Shown: positions 9,340 to 18,741 of the stretch, one piece after another
Numbering within the stretch: position 1 is the first letter of the stretch
Layout of the letters: each line of letters starts with the position of its first letter
Source of the DNA: Deltaproteobacteria bacterium
Lineage (GTDB): Bacteria; Myxococcota_A; Polyangia; DRWM01; JAAZOP01
Reading direction: 5' to 3'
DNA: 59,583 nucleotides
NCBI GenBank assembly: GCA_016218765.1
Contig: JACRCZ010000133.1
Coordinates: 1 to 59,583 of the forward strand
The notes under the pieces: generated by a model
The model's input: only the letters and a program-made list of their open reading frames with translations
The model's database searches: none
Told to the model about the DNA's origin: nothing
Program-made: the position numbers and the translations under genes

Positions 9340-10409
9340 GCGGGCGCCCGGACAGGACCCTGCTGGTCACCGGCGGCTGCGGCTTCATCGGCGGCTGCTT
9401 CCTGCGGCGCTTCGTCCCCGAGTTCCCCCACTGGACCTTCGTCAACGTCGACAAGCTGACCTACGCCGGGAACCCGCGGAGCGTCGAGCCGATCGCGGCG
9501 GCGCCGAACTACCGCTTCGAACACGTCGATATCTGCGACGATGCCGCACTGGCCGGCGTGTTCGAACGCCACGACCCGACCGCCGTCGTCCACTTCGCCG
9601 CGGAATCGCACGTCGATCGCAGCCTGTTCGAACCGCGACGCTTCGTCGAAACCAACGTCGTCGGCACCCTGAACCTCCTCGAACAGTGCCGGAAACGCTG
9701 GACCTCCCAAGACGACCGCGTCTTCCACCACGTCAGCACCGACGAGGTCTTCGGCAGCCTCGGCCCCCAAGGCGCCTTCCACGAAACCACCCCCTACGAC
9801 CCCAGCAGCCCGTACTCCGCCTCGAAAGCCGCCAGCGACCACCTCGTCAGAGCCTACCACCGGACCTTCGGACTCCCCGTCAAACTCACGAACTGCTCCA
9901 ACAACTACGGCCCCTACCAGTTCCCCGAAAAACTCGTGCCCCTCATGATCCTCAACGCCCTCGAAGGCAAACCCCTCCCCGTCTACGGCACGGGCGCCAA
10001 CGTCCGCGACTGGCTGTACGTCGAGGACCACTGCACCGCTATCCTGCGCGTCCTCCTCGACGGACGCGTCGGCGAAACCTACAACATCGGCGGACACGGC
10101 GAACGGACGAACCTCGCCGTGGTCGAGGCGATCTGCGCCGTCGCCGCGGTACGGCTCGGTAAACCGCAAGCCGAGCTCCGGAATCTCGTCACCTTCGTCA
10201 AGGACCGCCCGGGACACGACCTGCGCTACGCCATCAACTCCGCCAAGATCACCACCGAGCTGGGCTGGCACCCCGCCGAGAGCTTCGAAACCGGACTGCA
10301 GAAGACCGTCGCGTGGTACGCCGACAACCGCGAGTGGGTCGACGGCGTGCGCTCGGGCGAATACCGGCGATGGCTCGAGACCAACTACGCAGGGAGGGAG
10401 CGTCCATGA
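9336..10409 (+). CDS. rfbB: dTDP-glucose 4,6-dehydratase
   Basis: This 357-residue enzyme converts dTDP-glucose to dTDP-4-keto-6-deoxyglucose. All hallmarks are present: NAD-binding [10 protein letters not shown] (11-20), the dehydratase-specific STDEVFG (134-140, with Asp136 and Glu137), and the catalytic pair Y160-x3-K164 in [13 protein letters not shown]. The conserved [20 protein letters not shown] and [10 protein letters not shown] stretches follow. It starts with GTG in a GTGA overlap with the aminotransferase gene and overlaps the rfbA ATG by four bases. It supplies the intermediate for the aminotransferase. No rmlC or rmlD lies in the window, so rhamnose is not the evident end product. 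Confidence 0.96.
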   Translation: MSGRPDRTLLVTGGCGFIGGCFLRRFVPEFPHWTFVNVDKLTYAGNPRSVEPIAAAPNYRFEHVDICDDAALAGVFERHDPTAVVHFAAESHVDRSLFEPRRFVETNVVGTLNLLEQCRKRWTSQDDRVFHHVSTDEVFGSLGPQGAFHETTPYDPSSPYSASKAASDHLVRAYHRTFGLPVKLTNCSNNYGPYQFPEKLVPLMILNALEGKPLPVYGTGANVRDWLYVEDHCTAILRVLLDGRVGETYNIGGHGERTNLAVVEAICAVAAVRLGKPQAELRNLVTFVKDRPGHDLRYAINSAKITTELGWHPAESFETGLQKTVAWYADNREWVDGVRSGEYRRWLETNYAGRERP

Positions 10410-11278
10410 TCCGCAAGGGCATCATCCTGGCCGGCGGCAGCGGCACCCGGCTGTACCCCATCACCCTCGGCGTCAGCAAACAACTCCTCCCCGTCTACAA
10501 CAAACCGATGATCTACTACCCCCTGAGCGTCCTCATGCTCGGAGGTCTGCGCCACTTCCTGATCATCACCACGCCCCACGAACAGGCCCTCTTCCAGCGC
10601 CTCCTCGGCGACGGCTCGAGATGGGGCATCACCCTCGAATGGGCCGTGCAGCCGCGACCCGCCGGCATCGCCCAGGCCTTCCTGCTCGGAGAGGACTTCC
10701 TGGCCGGCGAGGGCACCGCCCTCATCCTGGGCGACAACATCTTCTACGCCGAAGGGCTCTCCGCCACCGTGCGCCAGGCGACCGAGCTGCAGCAGGGCGC
10801 CTCGATCTTCGCCTACCCGGTGGACCGGCCCGAGGATTACGGCGTCGTCGAGTTCGACGCGGAAAACCGCGTGCTCAGCCTGGAAGAGAAACCCGCCCAG
10901 CCGCGCTCGCGCTTCGCCGTCACGGGACTGTACTTCTACGACCCCGACGTCGTGCGCCTCACCCGAACCCTCCAACCGTCCGCGCGCGGCGAGCTCGAGA
11001 TCACCGACTTGAACCGGCTGTACCTGCAGGCCGGCCGACTGCAGGTCGTCAAGCTGGGACGGGGCTACGCCTGGCTCGACACCGGCTCCCACCGCACGCT
11101 CCTGCAGGCATCCCAGTTCGTCGAGACGATCGAACAACGGCAGGGCCTCATGATCGCCTGCCCCGAAGAAACCGCCTTCCGCCAGGGCTGGATCTCCCGC
11201 GCCGAGCTGGAGAAACTCGCCGAGCCGCTCTCCAGCACCGACTACGGCCGGTACCTCGCCCGCATCGCACGGGAATGA
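10406..11278 (+). CDS. rfbA: Glucose-1-phosphate thymidylyltransferase
   Basis: This 290-residue enzyme, the normal RmlA length, makes dTDP-glucose from dTTP and glucose-1-phosphate. The signature [20 protein letters not shown] starts at residue 10, with [17 protein letters not shown] after it. The metal-binding LILGDNIFY and the C-terminal [10 protein letters not shown] block are intact. The ATG overlaps the rfbB stop, and GGGAGGGAG lies just upstream. It is the last gene of the tight operon; 128 bases separate it from the radical SAM gene. Confidence 0.96.
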   Translation: MIRKGIILAGGSGTRLYPITLGVSKQLLPVYNKPMIYYPLSVLMLGGLRHFLIITTPHEQALFQRLLGDGSRWGITLEWAVQPRPAGIAQAFLLGEDFLAGEGTALILGDNIFYAEGLSATVRQATELQQGASIFAYPVDRPEDYGVVEFDAENRVLSLEEKPAQPRSRFAVTGLYFYDPDVVRLTRTLQPSARGELEITDLNRLYLQAGRLQVVKLGRGYAWLDTGSHRTLLQASQFVETIEQRQGLMIACPEETAFRQGWISRAELEKLAEPLSSTDYGRYLARIARE

Positions 11279-11406
11279 CCCCCGCAACTCCCCGCGGCGT
11301 TGCCCGGGACGCCGCCCGATGCTAGCCTCCCGCCCTTGCGGCAGGTCGCGACACGACCGGCCGGGAACCGCTCGCCATCGGGCCGGAGCGGAAGTCGAGG
11401 TACGAC

Positions 11407-12528
11407 ATGAGCGGTGTGCGAGGCCCCATCGACGCGGTCGCCCGCTACGTCCGGCGGGCCGCCGCCGCGGCCGCGAACGACGACGCCCCGGCGGGGGAGG
11501 GCGCGGCGGCAGGCAGGACATCGGCACCCCCCGCGGACGGCGCCGCGACCTCCCGCGTCTGGCGCTGGTTCCGCTACTCCCCCCTGCTGGCCCAGCTCGT
11601 CGTCACGCGACGCTGCAACCTCGCCTGCGGCTACTGCTCCGAGTTCGATCGCACCTCCCCGCTCGTCCCGGCCGAAGTCCTGCGCGAACGCGTCGACCAC
11701 CTGGCGCGCCTGGGCACCGTGGCCATCGATTTCACCGGCGGCGAGCCCCTCCTCCACCCGCAGCTCGGCGAGCTCGTCGCCCACGCCCGGAATCGCCGCT
11801 TCGTCTCGGTGCGCCTGAACAGCAACGGCTACCTCATGACCGAACGGCGCATCGAGGAGCTGAACGCCGCCGGCCTGGACGAAGCGCAGGTCAGCGTCGA
11901 TGGCGTCAAGGCCAACGAGACCACCGTCAAGGCGCTCGAGCCCCTCCGCCCGAAACTCGAGCTGCTGGCGCGCCTCGCCCGCTTCGACATCGTCCTGAGC
12001 GGCGTCGTGGGCAGCGGCGCGACCGTCGCGGAAGTCGAGGAAGTCATCCGCTTCGCCCGCGACCACGGCTTCCGCCCGCGCATCCTCCTCGTCCACCACG
12101 ACGACGGCCAGCTCGCCCTCCGCCCCGCCGACCTCGCGATGTACCGCGGCCTGCAACGCAAGGTCGGCTTCCACCTGAGCGACATGGGCGACTACCGCGA
12201 GAAGCTCATCGCCCACGGCCGCGCCCCGTTCCGCTGCCGCGCCGGAAGCCGCTACCTGTACATCGATGAGCTCGGCATCGTCCGCTGGTGCTCGCAGACG
12301 CGCGAGATCTTCGGCAAACCCCTGGCCGACTACGGACCGCACGACCTGCGACGCCAGTACCACACGCCCAAACGCTGCAACACGGGCTGCACCCTCGGCT
12401 GCGCGCGCACCTGCTCCCTCTTCGACGAATGGCTCCCCCAGGACGGCCCTCCCGCAGGCTCGCGCCACCACGAACCCCCCCCGGCAAGCTCGGCCCAGGA
12501 CGACCCGCAACACGCGGCAGGCGGCTGA
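11407..12528 (+). CDS. Radical SAM protein with SPASM-like C-terminus
   Basis: This 373-residue protein has the radical SAM cluster motif C70-x3-C74-x2-C77 (CNLACGYC) and the SAM-binding GGEP (111-114). A Cys-rich C-terminal region (C277, C295, C324, C328, C332, C336) is consistent with a SPASM-type domain carrying auxiliary iron-sulfur clusters. Within it, CRAGSRYLYIDELGIVRWC has the usual SPASM start. Such enzymes modify peptides, or less often sugars and lipids. I see no small precursor peptide nearby; the gene sits between dTDP-sugar genes and a glycosyltransferase, so a glycan or lipid substrate is possible. The N-terminal 50 residues are Ala-rich and the C-terminal 25 low-complexity. 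Confidence 0.85.
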   Translation: MSGVRGPIDAVARYVRRAAAAAANDDAPAGEGAAAGRTSAPPADGAATSRVWRWFRYSPLLAQLVVTRRCNLACGYCSEFDRTSPLVPAEVLRERVDHLARLGTVAIDFTGGEPLLHPQLGELVAHARNRRFVSVRLNSNGYLMTERRIEELNAAGLDEAQVSVDGVKANETTVKALEPLRPKLELLARLARFDIVLSGVVGSGATVAEVEEVIRFARDHGFRPRILLVHHDDGQLALRPADLAMYRGLQRKVGFHLSDMGDYREKLIAHGRAPFRCRAGSRYLYIDELGIVRWCSQTREIFGKPLADYGPHDLRRQYHTPKRCNTGCTLGCARTCSLFDEWLPQDGPPAGSRHHEPPPASSAQDDPQHAAGG

Positions 12529-12532
12529 CCGG

Positions 12533-13636
12533 ATGCGGATCCTCTACGTCGCGCCGAACATCCGCATCCCGGGCACCAACGGCGGCGCGACCCACGTCAC
12601 CGAGGTCACCGCAGGGCTGCGGCGCCACGCCGAGGTCATGGTCCTGGCCCGCGTCGGCTCCTCCGGCCCCCAGGTCGTCCCGATCGGCCTCGGCAATCCC
12701 GACGTCCTCGAACACCTCCTCCCCTTCGCCTACCTGCCGCTCGTCCTCGGCAAGGTGCGCGCCTTCCGCCCGGACGTCATCTACGAGCGCTTCTCCGCCT
12801 TCGGCCTGGGCGCCATGCTCAAGCTCGCCTGCCGCGTGCCCCTGGTCACCATGGTCCTCGAGTACCAGCTCAGCCCCCTCTCCCTCCACCTCGCCGATCG
12901 CCTCGTCACCACCCGCCCAGCCCTCCTGCCCGACCGCGTCCGGAACCGCGTCGTCCACGTGCACTGGGGCGCGAACCCCGAGCGCTTCCGCCCGGACGCG
13001 GACGGCGCCGCCGTACGCGCGCGCCTCGGCCTGGGCGACGCGCCCGTCGTCGGTTACACGGGCGCCTTCTACCCGTGGCACGGTCTCGGCACGCTGGTCG
13101 AGGCCGCCCGGCGCCTCGAGCGCCGCGACGCCCGCTTCCTGCTCGTCGGCGACGGCCAGGTGCACGGCGAAATCGCCGCGCAAGTCCGGGCCGCGGGACT
13201 CGACCACCGGTTCGTCCTCCCCGGCCGCGTGCCGTACGACCAGGTCGCCGCCTACGTCGCCGCCTGCGACGTCTGCGTGGCCGCCTACGAGCCCGCGCGA
13301 CACGTCGCCACCGCCCGCAACGGCGACCTGGCCCTCGACCCGCTCAAGATCTTCGAATACCTCGCCGCCGAACGCGCCGTCGTCGCGTGCGACTCGCGCA
13401 ACGTACGCGACCTGTTCGACGAGCACGAACACCTGCGGCTCGTGCCGCCGGGCGACCCCGCCGCCCTCGCCGCCACCCTCGACCGGCTACTCGCACGGCC
13501 CGACGAGGCGCGGGCCATGGCCCGGCGCGGCCGCGAACGCGTCCTCGAACGCTACACCTGGCAGGCCCACACCGACCACCTGCGGCGCGTGTTCCAGCAG
13601 TGCATCGACGAACGTCGCGCCGCTGCGGCCGGCTGA
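12533..13636 (+). CDS. Glycosyltransferase family 4
   Basis: This 367-residue GT-B glycosyltransferase starts at ATG 12533, four bases after the radical SAM stop. It begins with MRILYVAPNIRIPGTNGG, where a Gly-rich loop binds the acceptor or donor phosphate. The C-terminal domain shows VVGYTGAFYPWHGLGTLVEA, FLLVGDGQVHGEI and the donor loop LDPLKIFEYLAAERAVVACD. The KIFEY form is common in GT4 enzymes of capsule and exopolysaccharide loci. Tight coupling to the radical SAM gene suggests they act in one pathway. The sugar donor is unknown. Confidence 0.88.
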   Translation: MRILYVAPNIRIPGTNGGATHVTEVTAGLRRHAEVMVLARVGSSGPQVVPIGLGNPDVLEHLLPFAYLPLVLGKVRAFRPDVIYERFSAFGLGAMLKLACRVPLVTMVLEYQLSPLSLHLADRLVTTRPALLPDRVRNRVVHVHWGANPERFRPDADGAAVRARLGLGDAPVVGYTGAFYPWHGLGTLVEAARRLERRDARFLLVGDGQVHGEIAAQVRAAGLDHRFVLPGRVPYDQVAAYVAACDVCVAAYEPARHVATARNGDLALDPLKIFEYLAAERAVVACDSRNVRDLFDEHEHLRLVPPGDPAALAATLDRLLARPDEARAMARRGRERVLERYTWQAHTDHLRRVFQQCIDERRAAAAG

Positions 13637-13665
13637 TCCCCTGACCGGCCTCCCCCCCTCTCCTC

Positions 13666-14811
13666 TCAGCCGGCCCCCGCCCCCAGCTCGCGGTAGACCT
13701 CCAGCGTCTGCCGCGCCGACTCCGTCCAGTCGAACGCGCGGATCCGCTCGGCTCCCCGGCCGATCAGCTCCTCCCGCAGCGCCTCGTCCGCGTCCAGACG
13801 CCGCAGCCCGTCCGCCAGGGCCCCGACGTCGAAGGGATCCACCGCGAGCGCCGCCTCGCCGGCGACCTCGGCCGGCGCGCTCACGTTCGCCGTGAGCACG
13901 GGCGTGCGGCACGCCATCGCCTCCAGGATCGGCAGGCCGAAACCCTCCACCCACGACGGGAAGAAGAAGATGCGCGCCCGGCAGTACAGCGCGCGTACCA
14001 CGTCCCGGGCCACGTACGGCAGGACGATGACCTGCCGGCGCGCCTCGGACGACTCCAGCAGCGCCGCCATCGGCCCGTCCCGGCGCTCGAAACGCCGCAC
14101 CAGCACCATCCGCCACTCCGGCCGGCCACCGAACGCGCGCAGGAACGCCTGGACCGCCCGGTAGTGGTTCTTGTGCGGCGAGCCGTTGCCGATCGCCAGC
14201 ACCACCCGGCACCCGTCCGGAACGATCGCTCGGGTGAGGCCCGCCACCTCCGCCGGCGGCCGCGGCTCGAAGTAGGGATCGCGGCCGTTCGGAATCACGA
14301 CCGTCTTGCCGCGGGCCTCCGGCACGAACCCGACCAGCGCGTCCCGCGTGGCTCGCGACACCGCAATCACCCGGTCCGCGCGCCGGATGCTGTCGGGAAG
14401 GTAGGTGTCGTAGAACCAGCCCACGGCGAGCCGCTGGAGCGGATCACGCACGATGTTGTCCCGCGACTGCAGCCACATCACGTCGTGCACCGTCAGGACC
14501 GTCCGCGTGCCCACCCCGCGGGGAAGGAAGTTGTGGGGCGCGTGGTACACCGGCCAGCCGTCCAGCCGCACGCGACGCGAGAAGAGGTACATCTCCCGCA
14601 AGCCGGGAGTCTCGTAGTCGCAAGCCGCCACGCTCACCCGCGCCGCCCCGAGGTCCGGAAGAGCGTGTCCGGGACGAACGACCAGGTGCAGCGAGATCCC
14701 CGGCTCCAGCCGCACGAACTCGCGCAGCAGGTTCTCCACCGTGTACGCCACGCCGCCGCGCGGACCCGCCAGGTACCGTGCGTCCAGGGCCACCCGCAAG
14801 GAACGGGACAC
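13666..14811 (-). CDS. Glycosyltransferase family 4 (mannosyltransferase-like)
   Basis: This GT-B enzyme of about 381 residues faces the preceding glycosyltransferase, with only 29 bases between the two stops. Features are VALDARYLAGPRGGVAYTVENLL at the N-terminus (Gly loop), YHAPHNFLP and VLTVHDVMWL. IAVSRATRDAL, VLAIGNGSPHKNH and a canonical E-x7-E loop (WVEGFGLPILEAMACRTPVL) complete the fold. It resembles the WbdB/MtfB-like mannosyl- and rhamnosyltransferase group. I chose the GTG at 14811. An in-frame ATG at 14871 lies inside a 66-bp intergenic repeat and would add a non-conserved Arg-rich leader. Confidence 0.87.
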   Translation of the reverse strand: MSRSLRVALDARYLAGPRGGVAYTVENLLREFVRLEPGISLHLVVRPGHALPDLGAARVSVAACDYETPGLREMYLFSRRVRLDGWPVYHAPHNFLPRGVGTRTVLTVHDVMWLQSRDNIVRDPLQRLAVGWFYDTYLPDSIRRADRVIAVSRATRDALVGFVPEARGKTVVIPNGRDPYFEPRPPAEVAGLTRAIVPDGCRVVLAIGNGSPHKNHYRAVQAFLRAFGGRPEWRMVLVRRFERRDGPMAALLESSEARRQVIVLPYVARDVVRALYCRARIFFFPSWVEGFGLPILEAMACRTPVLTANVSAPAEVAGEAALAVDPFDVGALADGLRRLDADEALREELIGRGAERIRAFDWTESARQTLEVYRELGAGAG

Positions 14812-14849
14812 GGAGCCGCTTCTACGACATCGGAGGGGACCGGCGCAAG

Positions 14850-14915
14850 ACCGGCAACGGGTGATGATCATTGCCGGTCGCCGGTTGCCTGTGGCCGGTT
14901 GCCTGTTGCAGCCGT
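14850..14915 (+). repeat. 66-bp hairpin repeat, copy A
   Basis: The 66 bases match positions 52,921-52,986 at 64 of 66, in the same orientation. It begins with perfect 8-bp inverted arms, ACCGGCAA (14850-14857) and TTGCCGGT (14871-14878), around a 13-base loop containing TGATGATCA. Direct repeats of GGTTGCC/GGCCGGTTGCCTGT follow. Both copies lie in divergent intergenic regions. It looks like a dispersed REP- or MITE-like element. Confidence 0.85.
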
Positions 14916-15066
14916 CCTGCGGAGCGTCCTCGCCGCCCACCCGCCGCGTTGCTTGTGGCCCCTCGCCGCGCTTCGGTATACGTTCCCTCCCGATGGCGTC
15001 GCGGGACATCCGGAAGCGGACGGGAACCCCCGGAACGACCGACCCGGCGACGCCGGGAGGCCGCGC

Positions 15067-16503
15067 ATGACCCTGGTCGGCCTGGGACGAGTCGTGGGCC
15101 AGAACATCTGGCGCAACTCCACCTCGCTCTCCATCTCCGCCGTCGGCATCGCCGCCGGCATCGCCCTCTTCGGGCTGTTCCTGGCCCTCGTGGAACAGGT
15201 GCGCAACGTCGTCGAGGGCGACATCGTGCCCATCGACCAGGTCGAGGTCGTCCCGCTGTCCTCCGACCTCCAGCGCCTCGCCGGCTCCCTCTTCGGCGAG
15301 GACACCTTCGGGCTCTCCGACGAGGACGTGAAGACCATCTCCCGCATCCCCGGCGTCGTCGAGGTGCTCCCGCGGCTGAACCTCAAGTTCTCCGGCGTCA
15401 GCTACGGCGGCAAGGCCCTCGTCGGCAGCGAGATCCGCGTCGAAACCATCGCGGACGGGATCCCGCCCGAACAGGTCGCCGACGAGCTCGTCGCCCCGCC
15501 CGTCCCCTTCGCCGATCGGCGGCCGTCCCAGTCCAACCGCATCTGCCGCTTCGACATCGATTGCCCGCAAGGCGAATACTGCGAAACCAGGTTCGAAGGA
15601 CCGCCGGCGACGGACCTGGCCGACGCCGATCCGCTCTCGGTCCGCCGCTACCGGGCGTGCGCCCTGCCCGTGCCGACCCTGCTCTCGCGCTACCTGCTCG
15701 AGTTCTACAACACCATGTTCGCGCCGGGACACGGCTACGTCCAGCTCAACGAGGGTCTGCTCCGCGTCGCCCAGAAGGAGCTGGAGTTCACCACCCGCCT
15801 CGGCGACTCGATCATGGGCCAGGAGGCCGTCCCCTGGCGCCAACGCCGCGTGCGCATGCAGATCACCGGCGTGTCCGAGAAATCCATGGACCTGGGCGTC
15901 ACCTTCCCCATCGCCTACGTCCGCGACTGGAACGACGAATACGCCGGCACGAAAGGCGCCGCACGGTACTCCAGCGTCTCCGTCCGCGCCCGCAGCAAGG
16001 AGGACATTTCCGACGTCATCCGCCTCGTGCGACAGGCCGGCTTCGACATCAAGTCGCGCATGGCCGAACAGGTCTCCAGCATGGTCGAGGTGCTCGGGAT
16101 CATCCTCCTCCTCATCGCCCTCATCGTCATCACCATCGCCGGCTTCAACATCATGCACACGTTCCTCATGCTCGTGCTGGAACGCAAACGCGAAATCGGA
16201 CTGTTCCGCGCCATCGGCGCGACACGCGCCAATATCCGCAACGTCTTCCTCCTCGAAGCGGCCGTCGTCGGCCTCCTCGCCGGCCTCCTCGGCCTCTTCC
16301 TCGCCTACGCCAGCTCCCTGGTCTTCGATACCATGCTCGTCACCATGGTCCCCAACTTCCCCTACAAACCGACCACGTTCTTCGACTTCCAACCCTGGAT
16401 CGTCGCCACCGGCATCGGCTTCGCCGTCGTCTTCACCGTCGTCGGCGCCTTCCTCCCCTCCCTCCGCGCCGCACGCCTCGACCCCGTCCGCGCCCTGCAG
16501 TAG
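15067..16503 (+). CDS. MacB/FtsX-type ABC transporter permease
   Basis: This 478-residue protein has the MacB/LolC/FtsX layout: an N-terminal transmembrane segment (about 20-42), a large periplasmic domain (about 45-330), then three C-terminal transmembrane segments. The last are preceded by the permease motif LERKREIGLFRAIGATRANI. The periplasmic domain carries a Cys-bearing insertion, RICRFDIDCPQGEYCETRF, plus a later Cys (RACALP). This recalls Cys-rich secreted proteins of myxobacteria. No ATPase partner is encoded next to it, so a partner elsewhere must supply energy. It could export a lipoprotein or glycolipid, or act in outer-membrane maintenance. Confidence 0.85.
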   Translation: MTLVGLGRVVGQNIWRNSTSLSISAVGIAAGIALFGLFLALVEQVRNVVEGDIVPIDQVEVVPLSSDLQRLAGSLFGEDTFGLSDEDVKTISRIPGVVEVLPRLNLKFSGVSYGGKALVGSEIRVETIADGIPPEQVADELVAPPVPFADRRPSQSNRICRFDIDCPQGEYCETRFEGPPATDLADADPLSVRRYRACALPVPTLLSRYLLEFYNTMFAPGHGYVQLNEGLLRVAQKELEFTTRLGDSIMGQEAVPWRQRRVRMQITGVSEKSMDLGVTFPIAYVRDWNDEYAGTKGAARYSSVSVRARSKEDISDVIRLVRQAGFDIKSRMAEQVSSMVEVLGIILLLIALIVITIAGFNIMHTFLMLVLERKREIGLFRAIGATRANIRNVFLLEAAVVGLLAGLLGLFLAYASSLVFDTMLVTMVPNFPYKPTTFFDFQPWIVATGIGFAVVFTVVGAFLPSLRAARLDPVRALQ

Positions 16504-16565
16504 ATCGGACCCCAAGCCGCCGTCGCGTTGTCCCGCGCCGGACCGCGGGGCTATAGTCCCCGCCC

Positions 16566-17795
16566 GTGAGCGAACGCACGATCGCCGCGCTGATCCTCGC
16601 GCCGACCCCGGAACACGAGCGCGTCGTCACCGGACTGCGCCTGGGACCGCGGGCCCGCCGCGTCGCGGAACGCGCCGGCATCCCCCCGGAACGCGTCTTC
16701 GTCGCTCGAACCCCGGCCGAGCTGGACCGCGCCGCCGCCAGCCTCCACGACTCGCCGCTGCTCCTCGTTCGCGCCACCGGACAAGTCGTGGCCCCGCCCC
16801 TCCTGGAACCGCTGCGGCTCGAGGAGCCGGGCACGCGCGTCGCCATCGACCCCGGGCGCGGCGGGGAGTACGCTGGCGCCCTGCGCGCCGAGCCCGACCG
16901 CGCGGCGGAAGTCCTCGACGCCCTGCGCCAGGACTTCGCCGACGGCGACCGGTCGCTGGCCGAACGCTGGCCCCACGCCAACCGCGTCGAGATCGGCCCG
17001 CGCGCCCGCCATGCCGCCGCCACCCCCGACGAGGCGCGCGCGGCCGACGCGTGGCAGTGGCAGCTCAACGTCCTCCAGAAACCCCTCGACGGCTTCTTCA
17101 CCCGCAGGTTCTGGCGCCCCCTCGCACGCCCCTTCACCCGGCTCTTCCTCCGCCTGCCCCTCTCCCCCAACCAGATCAGCATCCTCGCCATGCTCGGCGG
17201 CGTCGCCGGCTGCATCATCGGCGCCGGCCCGACCTACTGGGACCACCTCCTCGGCATGGCCATCCTCTTCGTCTCCGCCGTCGGCGACAACATCGACGGC
17301 GAAGTCGCCCGCCTCCGTCTCCAGACCTCGAAGCTCGGCGCCTTCCTCGACGAGATCGGCGACGACACCGCTCGCGTCGCCACCCTCCTCGCCGTAGGCT
17401 GGCACGTCGCCGCCCGCCACCCGGACCTGCCCGTCCGCGCCGTCACCCTCGGCACCCTGGGCGCCACCCTCGCCACCCTCGCCCTCATCTACTGGTACTG
17501 CGCGCGTGTCGCCGGCTCGCCCAACAACCAGGAGTACACCAGGGTCCTGGGCGCCGGCCCCGGCGTCGACGGCCCGGACGGACGCCGCTCCCTCCGCCGC
17601 ACGCTCGGCGACGTCGCCGCCCACGCGGCGCGCCGCGAGTTCATCGACCTCTTCGTGTTCGCCACCGCGGTGCTCGACCTGCCCGAGCTCTCGCTCGTCG
17701 GCCTCGTCGCCGGCGCCGCCGCGGCCCTCGCGCTGGTCGCCGCCACGCACCTGCGGCTGCGACGCGAACGTCAGGCCGTCGAGACGCGACGATAG
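16566..17795 (+). CDS. Two-domain protein: degenerate nucleotidyltransferase-like domain plus CDP-alcohol phosphatidyltransferase
   Basis: This 409-residue protein has a soluble N-terminal domain (about 1-155) and a membrane CDP-alcohol phosphatidyltransferase domain (about 160-405). The catalytic signature GDNIDGEVARLRLQ, then G-x3-D-x3-D (GAFLDEIGDD), is complete. The linker PLDGFFTRRFWRPLARPF and LPLSPNQISI resembles bifunctional inositol-phosphate cytidylyltransferase/di-inositol-phosphate synthases. In those, an N-terminal nucleotidyltransferase makes the CDP-alcohol, but here the expected G-G-x-G-T-R loop is not visible, so that half is probably inactive or divergent. The start is GTG. 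Its 3' end overlaps the convergent epimerase gene by 25 bases. Confidence 0.8.
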   Translation: MSERTIAALILAPTPEHERVVTGLRLGPRARRVAERAGIPPERVFVARTPAELDRAAASLHDSPLLLVRATGQVVAPPLLEPLRLEEPGTRVAIDPGRGGEYAGALRAEPDRAAEVLDALRQDFADGDRSLAERWPHANRVEIGPRARHAAATPDEARAADAWQWQLNVLQKPLDGFFTRRFWRPLARPFTRLFLRLPLSPNQISILAMLGGVAGCIIGAGPTYWDHLLGMAILFVSAVGDNIDGEVARLRLQTSKLGAFLDEIGDDTARVATLLAVGWHVAARHPDLPVRAVTLGTLGATLATLALIYWYCARVAGSPNNQEYTRVLGAGPGVDGPDGRRSLRRTLGDVAAHAARREFIDLFVFATAVLDLPELSLVGLVAGAAAALALVAATHLRLRRERQAVETRR

Positions 17796-18709
17796 CGCGC
17801 GACTGCGCGGTCCAACCCCTCGCGCACGCTCACCGCAGGCCGCCATCCCGTCAGCGCCGCCAGTCGCGAAGCGTCCCCGAAACTGTGCATCACGTCCCCC
17901 GGCGTCCCCGCCTCGGGTCGCACCGCCAGCTCCGGGTACCCCACCGCGACCACCATGTCCCGGATCAAATCGCCCAGCCGCGTCGGCACCCCCGTCGCGA
18001 CGTTCAGCTCCAGCCCGATCGTTCGCGGCTCGGCCGCCGCGGCCACGAACGCCCCCACCACGTCGTCCACGAACACCAGGTCGCGGATCCGGTCCAGACT
18101 GCCCTTCACCACCACCGGCTCCCCCTTCGCCGCGTACGCCAGGTAGATGCTCACGATCCCCTGCCGCATGTTGGCCAGATCCTGCCCGGGACCGTAGACC
18201 GTGAACAGCCGCAGACAGGTGTGCTGCAAGGCCGAGTTCTCCGCCTTGACGCGGAGGTAGTGCTCCGCGGCCAGCTTCGAACAGCCGTAGTACGTCAGCG
18301 GACGGGGCAGGGTGGCCTCCGTGAACGCCCGCTCCGCGCTCCCCTCCCCGTACACCGACTCGCTGCTGGCGTAGAGGAATCGCCGGCAGCCGCGCGCCAG
18401 CGCCCAGTCCGCCAGCAGGATCGTCGAGCGCAGGTTGTCCTCCAGGTCGCCCAGCGGCCCGTCCATGCTGATCCAGCCGGACGACTGCCCGCCCAGGTGG
18501 AACACCACGTCCGGACGCACCTCGTCCAGCCGCCGGTAGTGTTCCGGATTGCCCAGGTCCGCGTAGACGAACCCCGCGCCGGCCGGCACGCTCTCCCGGT
18601 AGCCGGTGGACAGGTTGTCCACGACCGTGACCCGCTGCCCGTCCCGGAGCAGCCGCAACGCCAGCTGCGACCCGATGAACCCCGCTCCGCCCGTCACCAG
18701 CGCGTGCAT
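17771..18709 (-). CDS. NAD-dependent nucleotide-sugar epimerase/dehydratase
   Basis: This 312-residue extended short-chain dehydrogenase begins MHALVTGGAGFIGSQLALRL (NAD-binding GGAGFIG, 7-13). It has the catalytic Y141-x3-K145 (TYYGCSKLAAEHY) with an upstream SSESVYG serine motif. This fits UDP-glucose 4-epimerase or UDP-glucuronate/GDP-sugar dehydratase relatives, and substrate specificity cannot be assigned. The start ATG is 32 bases downstream of the stop of the CDP-alcohol transferase gene on the same strand, suggesting co-transcription. Its last 25 bases overlap the convergent two-domain transferase gene. Confidence 0.87.
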   Translation of the reverse strand: MHALVTGGAGFIGSQLALRLLRDGQRVTVVDNLSTGYRESVPAGAGFVYADLGNPEHYRRLDEVRPDVVFHLGGQSSGWISMDGPLGDLEDNLRSTILLADWALARGCRRFLYASSESVYGEGSAERAFTEATLPRPLTYYGCSKLAAEHYLRVKAENSALQHTCLRLFTVYGPGQDLANMRQGIVSIYLAYAAKGEPVVVKGSLDRIRDLVFVDDVVGAFVAAAAEPRTIGLELNVATGVPTRLGDLIRDMVVAVGYPELAVRPEAGTPGDVMHSFGDASRLAALTGWRPAVSVREGLDRAVARYRRVSTA

Positions 18710-18741
18710 GCGCGCGAATAGAGCCGTTGAGACCGACCGTG

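Noticed and set aside
14811..14871. ATG 14871 as start of the glycosyltransferase
   Set aside because: It lies inside the 66-bp dispersed repeat and would add a non-conserved Arg/Cys-rich leader.
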